A DNA stretch of 14,915 bases, taken from positions 1 through 14,915 of the forward strand of contig JANYBR010000408.1 in the NCBI GenBank assembly GCA_025360685.1. Direction: 5' to 3'. This DNA comes from Pseudomonadota bacterium (lineage in GTDB: Bacteria; Pseudomonadota; Alphaproteobacteria; Micropepsales; Micropepsaceae). A model generated the notes under the pieces. It was not told the DNA's origin. It worked only from the letters and a program-made list of their open reading frames with translations, and did no database searches. Below, one piece after another: positions 1-7,800 of the stretch. Positions within the stretch are counted from its first letter, which is position 1. Every line of letters starts with the position of its first letter. The translations under genes and the position numbers were made by a program.

Positions 1-300
1 CCCGTTGAGCGCCGTGCGGACATCCGGGCCGTTCCACACGAGCGCGCCGCCGAGCGTTCCGGTGTCAGCACTCGAGCCGCCTCCCCACAGATGGTGGTAG
101 TCGCCATTGGCCTGCAAGTTGAGGTCCTTCCAATTGAGCGGCACGGACAGAAGACCTTGAGTCCCGACTGCGTTCGCGCTCGAGCCGCCGGTTGCAAAAT
201 ACTCGTAGCCGCCACTTAGCGTGCCTGACCAGTCCTGAGCCAGTGCGGGCGACACCGCAAATGCGAGCGCACAGACAGATCCTAGCAATAGCTTCTTCAT
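1..300 (-). CDS. Exported outer-membrane (porin-like) protein, N-terminal part
   Basis: An open frame of 100 codons runs leftwards from the ATG at 298-300 and leaves the window without a stop, so only the N-terminus is present. The first 21 residues form a clear Sec signal peptide (MKKLLLGSV... then a hydrophobic stretch ending SPALA, with cleavage before QDWSG). The mature part is rich in Gly, Ser, Thr, Asn and aromatics in alternating patterns (for example SGTLSGGYEYFATGG, NLQANGDYHHLWGG), as in beta-barrel outer-membrane proteins. No family could be named. A good ribosome binding site, GGAGAG, sits 9 nt before the ATG on the minus strand. The upstream 160 bp separate it from the transporter gene on the same strand, so it probably has its own promoter. 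Export is well supported by the signal peptide; the barrel assignment is inferred from composition. Confidence 0.75.
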   Translation of the reverse strand, partial: MKKLLLGSVCALAFAVSPALAQDWSGTLSGGYEYFATGGSSANAVGTQGLLSVPLNWKDLNLQANGDYHHLWGGGSSADTGTLGGALVWNGPDVRTALNG

Positions 301-354
301 GATGCCCGTCTCTCCGATGTCGGTGAATGCTGTTGATAGCATCGCGTTTGGCCC

Positions 355-370
355 GTTAACAAACGATTAG
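355..370 (-). promoter_or_regulatory. Possible CtrA-like box upstream of the exported-protein gene
   Basis: Read on the minus strand the sequence is CTAA-N7-TTAAC, one mismatch from the alphaproteobacterial CtrA consensus TTAA-N7-TTAAC. It lies about 55 bp upstream of the start codon at 300, in a 160-bp gap that otherwise shows no gene. CtrA is known to control envelope genes in several alphaproteobacteria. A motif this short can arise by chance, so the call is weak. Confidence 0.25.
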
Positions 371-460
371 TGGCCGGCAATTGCAACATTGGATGAAGAG
401 TCGGTAATGCACGCGGTCCGCGCATTTGATTCAGTATGACGCTCCGTCACGTCGCCGCGA

Positions 461-2011
461 CTACAACGCCACGGCGCGCTTCTCGGTGACGAACGCCATC
501 CAGATCAGTCCGCCAATCAGGAACACGGGAATGGCAAGCATGCCGCCGCGCTGGCTGGCGGTCCACGCCGTCATGAGCGTGACGGACACGTTGGCGAGGA
601 ACGTCGTCGAAGTTCCCGACAACGACATCAGGCCGAAGAACTCCGTCATCTTCTCCGCCGGCGCGAGACGAGCCATCATTGTGCGCGCGTTGGCGTAACC
701 GGCGGTGATGAACACGGCGACGCCGTTGACGATCATCAGGAACAGCACCTGCGGCCAGGTGTTGAAGAAGGGTAGCGAATTGATAGGCGGCTGGTTCGTG
801 TCGTAGTGGATGAACCAGAGGATGCGGTCCGGCGCCATGGTCAGGCTCAGCGAGAAGAACAGCAACGTGCCGCCGATACTTACGAACAGCGCGCGCTTGG
901 AGCCGAGATTATTGTCGAGCCAGCCGCCGAAGAAACCGCCGAGCACCGCGAATACGCTGAGCTCCAGGCCATACATGGTCATCGGCAGTGCGCCCCAGTG
1001 GAACGTGCCGGCTGCGTAGATGCCGCCGAAGGTCAGCACGGCGGTCATGCCGTCGTTGAACAACATCCTCGCGCCCAGATAGTGGCCGACATTGCGATAG
1101 TGCTTGAGACTTAAAATGGTGCGCCAGACCGACTTCGCGCCGGTCACGACCGCATGCCCGATGCCCAGCCCGATGCTCGGCCGGTCGGGCGTGAACAGGA
1201 ATAATGGAATCGCGAAGATCAGCAGCCACACACCGGAGATCGGTCCTGAAAGACGTTCGGGATCATGCGCCAGCTGATCGACGCCGAACCAGGGATGGGC
1301 CGGCACGAAGCCCCAGTCGACTTTTCCCGGCAGCGAGAAAACCAGCATCATGAAGGCGAGCATCAGGATGCCTGCCAGATTGCCGAGCGACAAGCCGAGG
1401 CCCGAGAGCGGCCCGACCCGGTTGTGCGGCGCGATCGTCGGCAGCATGGCACTGTGGAACACGGTGGAGAATTCGAAGGAAAAATTCGTCACGGCGACGA
1501 GCGTGCCGACGAAGATGATGCCGCCCCAGGAAGAGTGCGGCTGGGCGCGCCACATCAGCATCATCGAGACCGCCATGATGAGCGTATAGAAGGCGATCCA
1601 CGGCTTGCGCCTGCCGCCGACATCGGCGACTGCGCCCAGGAAGGGGGCGGCAATCGCCGTTGCCAATCCGCCGTAACTCGAGAATGCGGCCCACAATTGC
1701 TGGCCCTTCACCGGATCGCCGACCACCGTCGTGGTGAAATAGGGTGCGAAAAGATAGATCGTGACGAGAAGGACATAGGGAATGCGTGCCCATTCGAACA
1801 TCGCCCAGGAGATCTGGCCGAGCCTGCTGGAGATCGGCCCGCCCGTCGCGGATGTGCCCGGCGGCTTGTGCAGCCATGCCGCCAGGCCCGTCGCCTCGAC
1901 ACCTGCCATCGAGGCCGGACTGCCGCTGGGTTCGCCGCCCGCGGTCGCATCGACGCTGTCGATGTCGGCGGCTTGCACGCTCGGCTTGCCTGCGTCGCTA
2001 GAAGACTTCAC
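461..2011 (-). CDS. MFS transporter, Atg22/UMF1-like
   Basis: The product is a polytopic inner-membrane protein of 516 residues with about 12 hydrophobic helices. The segment around residues 69-91 (WAMFEWARIPYVLL, then IYLFAPYF) matches the first helix of the UMF1/Atg22-like major facilitator branch, whose bacterial substrates are mostly unknown; amino-acid or small-molecule efflux is often proposed. GAVADVGGRRKPW further on is the typical MFS loop motif between helices 2 and 3. The first ~65 residues are hydrophilic, rich in Ala, Gly and Ser, and probably disordered and cytoplasmic. The start chosen is the GTG at 2009-2011, preceded 9 nt upstream by GGGGAG (2021-2026 on the minus strand). 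It overlaps the end of the upstream SH3 gene by 14 nt, which suggests translational coupling. An ATG at 2077 in the same frame gives 538 residues but needs an 80-nt overlap. An ATG at 1909 would trim the disordered tail. Confidence 0.88.
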   Translation of the reverse strand: MKSSSDAGKPSVQAADIDSVDATAGGEPSGSPASMAGVEATGLAAWLHKPPGTSATGGPISSRLGQISWAMFEWARIPYVLLVTIYLFAPYFTTTVVGDPVKGQQLWAAFSSYGGLATAIAAPFLGAVADVGGRRKPWIAFYTLIMAVSMMLMWRAQPHSSWGGIIFVGTLVAVTNFSFEFSTVFHSAMLPTIAPHNRVGPLSGLGLSLGNLAGILMLAFMMLVFSLPGKVDWGFVPAHPWFGVDQLAHDPERLSGPISGVWLLIFAIPLFLFTPDRPSIGLGIGHAVVTGAKSVWRTILSLKHYRNVGHYLGARMLFNDGMTAVLTFGGIYAAGTFHWGALPMTMYGLELSVFAVLGGFFGGWLDNNLGSKRALFVSIGGTLLFFSLSLTMAPDRILWFIHYDTNQPPINSLPFFNTWPQVLFLMIVNGVAVFITAGYANARTMMARLAPAEKMTEFFGLMSLSGTSTTFLANVSVTLMTAWTASQRGGMLAIPVFLIGGLIWMAFVTEKRAVAL

Positions 2012-2483
2012 GCGCGTCAACTCCCCAGATGTTTTTCTTGTCGGCCCAACCATCGACACCGGAGGCTTCGACCTCACACCGGTCAGGCTTGCATGCCTTC
2101 AGCTTGGCCACAACGCCGGGCTGAACAAACGCGACAATCTTCGAGTTTGGCTCCACATTGGCGCGCAATGCGGCTCTGCCCATGAACAGGACCGACCGCA
2201 CGTCTGACAATTGCGTGTGATGCATCCAGCCCGATGTGCCATCGGCGTCCTTGACCTTGCGCCAGGCGTCAAAGCTGCCGATCACCTTCACGGGATAGGA
2301 ACGGCGCCGGTAGATCCAAAGGACCCGATGAGCATAGGACGGGCCTTCGCGCAGAAAAGCCTCGTCTCGCCGGATGCTGGCATAGTGCGGCGCCTCGGAT
2401 GCCGCGGACGCCACGATTGCGCCGAATAGCAGCGCCACGGCAAGGCACGAGAATGGGAGGATTTTCATCGTAACGGAAATCAT
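1998..2483 (-). CDS. Secreted SH3-like domain protein
   Basis: A 161-residue protein with a signal peptide (hydrophobic segment about 8-25, likely cleavage near VASA-ASEAP). It is followed by a bacterial SH3-like fold: ASIRRDEAFLREGPSYAHRV, then YPVKVIGSFDAWRKVKDADG, then SGWMHHTQLS. This order (RxxPS..., hydrophobic turn, WxKV...DGxxGW) is the hallmark of the SH3_3/SH3_4-type periplasmic proteins common in alphaproteobacteria. A second, more divergent SH3-like repeat follows (ALRANVEPNSKIVAFVQPG... VDGWADKKNIWG), with a Cys pair (ACKPDRC) that could form a disulfide. Such domains usually bind peptidoglycan or proteins; the ligand here is unknown. The ATG at 2483 has GAGG 8 nt upstream; an internal ATG at 2468 has no comparable site. 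It is the first gene of a probable two-gene operon with the MFS transporter and is divergent from btuB. Confidence 0.85.
   Translation of the reverse strand: MISVTMKILPFSCLAVALLFGAIVASAASEAPHYASIRRDEAFLREGPSYAHRVLWIYRRRSYPVKVIGSFDAWRKVKDADGTSGWMHHTQLSDVRSVLFMGRAALRANVEPNSKIVAFVQPGVVAKLKACKPDRCEVEASGVDGWADKKNIWGVDAREVF
2021..2026 (-). promoter_or_regulatory. Ribosome binding site that fixes the MFS GTG start
   Basis: GGGGAG on the minus strand lies 9 nt before the GTG at 2009-2011, inside the last codons of the SH3 gene. No comparable site precedes the upstream ATG at 2077, so it favours the shorter product and translational coupling of the two genes. Confidence 0.55.
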
Positions 2484-2524
2484 ACCGACTACCTCACGTT
2501 TTACGAGATAGCGCGTCCACTCAA

Positions 2525-2554
2525 TTGACGCGGGCCGACCAACCGACTTACTTT
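2525..2554 (+). promoter_or_regulatory. btuB: Candidate promoter for the B12 riboswitch transcript
   Basis: TTGACG (2525-2530, five of six matches to the -35 consensus) is followed after 18 bp by TACTTT (2549-2554), a weak -10. Transcription would begin near 2560, where helix P1 of the riboswitch begins. The position is right but the -10 is poor, so the call is tentative. Confidence 0.35.
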
Positions 2555-2556
2555 CC

Positions 2557-2711
2557 CGGCACGCGCTTGGTTTAGGGAACGCGGTTCAACACCGCGGCTG
2601 CCCCCGCAACTGTAACCGGAGAGCGACCCGTCCAAATGCCACTGAGGCGCGAGCCTTGGGAAGGCGGACGGAGAGCGAAGAACCGGGAGCCAGGAAACCT
2701 GCCTCGCGCCG
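2557..2711 (+). ncRNA. Cobalamin (AdoCbl) riboswitch
   Basis: All the conserved blocks of a cobalamin riboswitch are present in order. They are CGCTTGGTTTAGGGAA (2563-2578), the CTGCCCCCGCAACTGTAACC core (2598-2617), GGAGAGCGACC, the GCCACTG block (2638-2644), TTGGGAAGGCGGACGGAG, and the B12 box AGCCAGGAAACCTGCC (2688-2703; family consensus AGCCAGGAGACCUGCC). CGGC...GCG (2557-2565) can pair with CGCGCCG (2705-2711) to close P1 with a two-base bulge. In this family ligand binding represses the downstream gene, usually by terminating transcription or hiding the ribosome binding site. The downstream gene is a BtuB-type receptor, the classic target. About 160 nt separate the B12 box from the start codon, leaving room for an expression platform. 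The boundaries are estimated from pairing by eye. Confidence 0.95.
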
Positions 2712-2759
2712 TCGTCCTGTTTCCGTCCGGGGTGTGGCGGTGACTGCGGGGGAAACCGT

Positions 2760-2787
2760 CGCGGCGACAAGTGGAGTCGTCGCCGCG
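2760..2787 (+). other. GC-rich hairpin in the btuB leader, possible expression platform
   Basis: CGCGGCGAC (2760-2768) and GTCGCCGCG (2779-2787) are perfect 9-bp inverted repeats around a 10-nt loop. The hairpin lies between the riboswitch aptamer and the btuB ribosome binding site at 2860-2864. It is not followed directly by a T-run (the nearest, TTTTT, begins about 24 nt later), so it is not a canonical intrinsic terminator. It does not cover the ribosome binding site. It may be part of the expression platform or a Rho-linked structure. Only the inverted repeat itself is certain. Confidence 0.4.
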
Positions 2788-2870
2788 GGGCCCGGATGAT
2801 TGCGAATTGGTTTTTCAAAATTACTCGGTGGTGCCGCGTGCCGGCTTCTGGAACCAACCAGGAGAACGTC

Positions 2871-4811
2871 ATGCACAAATCATTGCTCGTATTCGCAGCG
2901 CTGACGGCGTTGCTGTTGCCCTATTCCACCGCGTCAGCCGATCCGGTGGAAACAGTGGTCGTCTCGGCGACACGGACCGAACAGCCGCTCGAAAAAACCG
3001 GCGCGTCGGTCAGCGTGATCTCGGCAGAAGATATCAGTACGCAGCAGACGGTCGTGCTCAGCGACATTTTGAAGGAAGTCCCTTCGCTTGTCGTCAACCG
3101 CACCGGCGGCATCGGACAACCGACGTCCATTAGTTTGCGCGGTGCCGAACAGGGCCAAACTGTCACCCTGATCGACGGCGTCCGCATCAACGATCCGAGC
3201 GACGTGTCGGAAGGCACGGTGTTTGGCGATGTGCTGGCCAACAACATCAGGAGAGTGGAAATCCTGCGCGGACCGCAATCGACCCTCTACGGCAGCGATG
3301 CCATCGGCGGCGTGATCGACATTATCAGCAGGCGTGGCGGCGACAGTCCGTTTGCGCTTCAAGCCAGCGTCGAAGGCGGTTCGTTTGGGACCTTCCACGG
3401 CAATGTCGCGGCGAACGGCGCGGCGGGAGAGGTCGAGTATGGAGCGGCGGTGAACTACTTCACGAACACCGGCATCTCAGCCGCGGATTCGCGCAACGGC
3501 AATACTGAAACCGACGGCTACCGAAACTATGGAGCGACGATCAATCTGCGGCTGCATCTGTCCGATACGGTCAACGCCGATGCGCGAGGCTACTACACCA
3601 ACGGGCATGACAGGTTCGACGACAACTTCCCGCCTCCCTTCTTTCGGGTTTCGGATTCCGCAGCCAACAACAGCAACGAACTGAAAGCAGGATATCTCGG
3701 CCTGAATGGCGACTTCTTCGCCGGCAAGTTCCGCAACCGGATCGCGGTTATCGCGACATCGAGTGCGCGTCAGTTTTTCGACTCTGCGTTCTCTTCGCTC
3801 CACCTGAACTTCGACGCATTCGGAAGCGCCGTGCGTCTGGAATATCAGGGAACGGTCGACGTCGATCGCGACACACAACTCACGTTCGGAGTCGAGACAC
3901 AGGAAAGTTCGTTCCGGAGCGACAGCTTTAGCGATTTCCCGCCGCCGATTACCGTCACGGTTGCGAGCGGTCATGACCGGCTGACGGGCTATTACGTCCA
4001 GGCGCAGGAAACCTTGTTCGATCGACTCACCTTGACGGGCGGCGTGCGGCTCGATGATGACCAGCAATTCGGGACCCACACGTCCGTGAAGATCAATGGC
4101 GCCTGGCAAGTGCCGGATTGGGACGCGACCTTGCGCGCGAATTACGGCGACGGCTTCAAGGCGCCATCGCTGTTCCAGGAATTCGGACCGAACAACAATC
4201 CGATCGCCAAGCTCAAACCTGAAACAGCCCATGGCTGGGAAGTCGGTATTGACAAGAGTTTCTGGGACGACCGCGCGCGTGCGTCGCTGACCTGGTTCGA
4301 GCGGCACACCGAAAACCAGATCGACTTCCAGAACTGTTTCACGCCCGCCGATGCGCCCGGCTGCCCACAGCGTCTCGACGTGTTTGGCTACTATATCAAT
4401 CTCGACCGGACGCATGCGCGCGGCTTGGAGGCCGTGCTCAACGCGAAGCTGACGGATACTCTCGCCGCTTCACTGAACTACACCAACATGTCGGCGACGA
4501 ACGAACTGACGGGCAAGGATCTGGCCCGTCGGCCGCACAACCTGGCCAGTGCAGTCATCACCTGGTTGCCCATGCCGGGTACGACCGTCGGCGGCAGCGT
4601 GACCTACCAGGGCAGCCGGTTCGATGACGCGGGCAATTTTTCGCGCCTGACCGGCAATACGACGATCAATCTGTTCGGGTCCTACGCCTTGACCGAGACG
4701 TGGCAGTTGTTTGGGCGGATCGACAATGTGTTCAACGACCGTACCGAGCAGGTTTTGGGCTATGGAGTACCGGGCACCGGCGCATTCGGGGGCGTAAGGG
4801 CCTCCTTCTAG
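2871..4811 (+). CDS. btuB: TonB-dependent vitamin B12 receptor BtuB
   Basis: A 646-residue outer-membrane receptor that takes cobalamin into the periplasm using TonB-ExbBD energy. The signal peptide ends at ASA-DP (cleavage after residue 23), and the TonB box ETVVVSA follows at residues 27-33. The plug domain comes next (DILKEVPSLVVNRTGG, SISLRGAEQGQTVTLIDGVR, VEILRGPQSTLYGSDAIGGV, up to about residue 155). A 22-stranded barrel runs to a C-terminal phenylalanine (GGVRASF), the signal for outer-membrane insertion. The ATG at 2871 is chosen because AGGAG (2860-2864) lies 6 nt upstream and the signal peptide starts there; the frame stays open back to an ATG at 2796 but that one has no ribosome binding site. 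The cobalamin riboswitch just upstream supports the substrate assignment. The gene is probably co-transcribed with the carboxylase 13 nt downstream. Confidence 0.93.
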   Translation: MHKSLLVFAALTALLLPYSTASADPVETVVVSATRTEQPLEKTGASVSVISAEDISTQQTVVLSDILKEVPSLVVNRTGGIGQPTSISLRGAEQGQTVTLIDGVRINDPSDVSEGTVFGDVLANNIRRVEILRGPQSTLYGSDAIGGVIDIISRRGGDSPFALQASVEGGSFGTFHGNVAANGAAGEVEYGAAVNYFTNTGISAADSRNGNTETDGYRNYGATINLRLHLSDTVNADARGYYTNGHDRFDDNFPPPFFRVSDSAANNSNELKAGYLGLNGDFFAGKFRNRIAVIATSSARQFFDSAFSSLHLNFDAFGSAVRLEYQGTVDVDRDTQLTFGVETQESSFRSDSFSDFPPPITVTVASGHDRLTGYYVQAQETLFDRLTLTGGVRLDDDQQFGTHTSVKINGAWQVPDWDATLRANYGDGFKAPSLFQEFGPNNNPIAKLKPETAHGWEVGIDKSFWDDRARASLTWFERHTENQIDFQNCFTPADAPGCPQRLDVFGYYINLDRTHARGLEAVLNAKLTDTLAASLNYTNMSATNELTGKDLARRPHNLASAVITWLPMPGTTVGGSVTYQGSRFDDAGNFSRLTGNTTINLFGSYALTETWQLFGRIDNVFNDRTEQVLGYGVPGTGAFGGVRASF

Positions 4812-4824
4812 GATGGGCTAAGGC

Positions 4825-7800
4825 ATGGCAGAGTCCGCGGATTGCCATTTCCCGGACCCTGCCATGACCTTCAAAAGCATCCTGATCGCCAATCGCGGCG
4901 AGATTTCCGTCCGCATTGCCCGTGCGGCAGCCGATCTGGGCCTTCGCAGCGTCGCCGTCTATTCCGGCGACGACGCGCATTCCCTGCATGTGACAACGGC
5001 GGACTCGGCCCAGGCACTCGGAGCCGATGGCGCCGCCGCCTATCTCGACATTGAGCGGGTCATCGGCTGCGCGAAGGCGGCAAGTTGCGAGGCGATCCAT
5101 CCCGGATACGGCTTTCTCAGCGAGAACGCGCAATTCGCACAAGCCTGCGAAAAAGCCGGCCTGGTGTTCATCGGACCCAGCCCGCATGTGCTGTCGATCT
5201 TTGGCGACAAGGCGCGCGCGCGCGCCCTGGCGGAACGTTTCGGCGTGCCGATCCTTGCCGGCACGCCAGGCCCCGCCACGCTGGAAGAGACGCATGCGTT
5301 CTTCGCCGCACAGAAGCGGCCGATCCTCATCAAGGCGATCGCCGGTGGCGGTGGGCGCGGGATGCGCATCGTAACGGCGAAGGCGGAACTGGAGAGCGCC
5401 TACAATCGTTGCAAGTCCGAGGCGCTGACTTCGTTCGGAAACGATGCGGTCTACGCCGAGGCCTTCATGCCCAAGGCGCGGCACATCGAAGTGCAAGTGG
5501 CCGGCGACGGAAAATCTGCCAGCCATATCTGGGAGCGCGACTGCACCTTGCAGCGCCGCTATCAGAAGATCGTCGAATATGGCCCCGCGCCGGAACTCGA
5601 TCCGGGCCTGCGCAAGCAATTGTGCGATGCCGCTGTCTGGCTCGCCGATGACGTCGGACTACGCGGACTGGCGACATTCGAATTCCTGGTGGATCCGAAT
5701 CCGCCGCGACATGGCTCCGCCTTTGCCTTCATCGAGGCCAATCCGCGCTTGCAGGTCGAGCACACCGTGACGGAAGAAATCACCGGCATCGATCTCGTCG
5801 CCGTCCAGATCGAACTGGCGCGCGGCAGGACGCTCAGGGATATCGGTTTGCGACAGGAAGAAATCCCCGAGCCGCGCGGCTTTGCCGTGCAGCTTCGCGT
5901 CAGCATGGAAAGACTGGAAGCCGACGGCACCATCAAGCCGTCCGGCGGCACCTTGCGGAAATTTTCGCCGCCGTCGGGACCGGGCGTGCGCGTCGATACA
6001 TTCGGTTATGAGGGCTACACGACCAATCCAGGTTACGACCCGCTCCTGGCCAAGGTGATCGTGCATGGCCCCGACTTTGTCGCGACGATGGCCCGGGCCC
6101 GGCGCGCGCTGTCCGAATTCGTCATCGAAGGTGTTCAGAGCAACATCGCGTTCCTGCACGCATTGATCAGCGACGAAGCGGTGCTGGCCGGCCAGACGAG
6201 CACGCGGTTTGTCGAAGAGCACACGGCCGACCTCGTCGCCAAGGCGGCCAAATGGCGGCCGGCCGGCACCGCGGCCGGATCGCCCGCAGCCGCAGGGCCG
6301 GCGGCGGCGTTTGCGCCTGCGCCGGCCGGAACAATCGCCGTGCCCGCGCCGATGCAGGCCAAGATCATCAGCATCGATGTGAAGGTCGGCGACGTCGTCG
6401 CGGCCGGTGCATCGGTCGCGGTCCTGGAAGCGATGAAGATGGAACATCTCGTTGGTGCCGCCGTGTCGGGACGCGTGCACTCCATAGCGGGTGCGCCGGG
6501 CGCGGTGCTGGCGGAGGGCGAGCCGCTCATGTTTCTCACGCCGGAGGACGTGACTGTTGCGGGCGCTGCTGCGCGCAAAGCGCGCGATCCCGAATTCATC
6601 CGTCCCGACCTCGCAGAGTCCAACACACGCCATGCCTTCAGTCTTGACGAAAATCGACCGGACGCCGTGGCGCGCCGGCGCAAGACCAATCAGCGCACGG
6701 CGCGCGAGAACCTGGAACAGCTCTGCGATCCGGGCAGCTTCATAGAGTATGGCGCGATGGCGTTTGCGGCCCAGCGCCGGCGCCGCTCATTGGAAGACCT
6801 GATCAAGAACACACCAGGCGACGGCATCATCACCGGTATCGGAACGGTCAATGCTGCCGAGTTCGGCGAGAATCGCGCACGCTGCGCCGTGATGGCGTAC
6901 GACTACACCGTCCTCGCCGGCACACAGGGCGGCATGAACCACCAAAAGAAGGATCGCCTGCTGAAGGTTGCCGAAGAATGGAAACTGCCGATCGTCTGCT
7001 TCGCCGAAGGTGGCGGCGGGCGGCCGGGTGATACGGACATTCCCGGGGTCGCCGGACTCGATGTCCCGACATTCCGCCAATACGCGAAGCTTTCGGGCCT
7101 GATCCCGCGCATCGGCATCAATTCGGGCCGCTGCTTTGCGGGCAATGCCGCCCTGCTCGGCTGCAGCGACGTGATCATCGCAGCGGCCAATTCGAACATC
7201 GGCATGGGCGGTCCTGCGATGATCGAAGGCGGCGGCCTTGGCGTCTATACGCCCGACGAGGTCGGCCCGATGTCGGTGCAGGTGCCCAATGGCGTCGTCG
7301 ACGTCGCCGTGGCCGATGAGATCGAAGCCATCGAGGTCGCCAAGAAGTATCTCGGATATTTTCAAGGCTCGCTGAGCAAATGGGATATGGCGAACCAGAA
7401 GGAATTGCGCCATCTCATTCCGGAAAACCGCCTGCGCGTCTATGACAGCCGCAAGGTGATCGACACCCTGGCGGACACCGGTTCCGTGCTCGAACTGCGT
7501 CCGGATTTCGGGCCTGGCATGCTGACGGCACTGATCCGCATCGAGGGCCAGCCGTTCGGCCTCATCGCCAACAACCCGATGCATCTTGCCGGTGCCATCG
7601 ACGGACCCTGCGCCGACAAGGCCGCGCGCTTCATGCAATTGTGCGAAGTCTTCGGCTTACCGATCATCTCATTGTGCGACACGCCGGGTTTCATGGTCGG
7701 ACCGGAAGCGGAGAAGCACTCGTTGGTACGCCGCGTCAGCCGGATGTTCATCATCGGCGGCGCGCTCACGGTGCCGATGTTCACCGTAGTCCTGCGCAAG

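Noticed and set aside
1265..2185. A 306-codon plus-strand frame opposite the MFS and SH3 genes
   Set aside because: The translation is rich in Arg, His, Glu and Gln without hydrophobic or domain patterns; it mirrors the codon bias of the real genes on the other strand.
2796..2870. N-terminal extension of BtuB from the ATG at 2796
   Set aside because: There is no ribosome binding site, and the extension would precede the signal peptide. AGGAG at 2860 points to the ATG at 2871.
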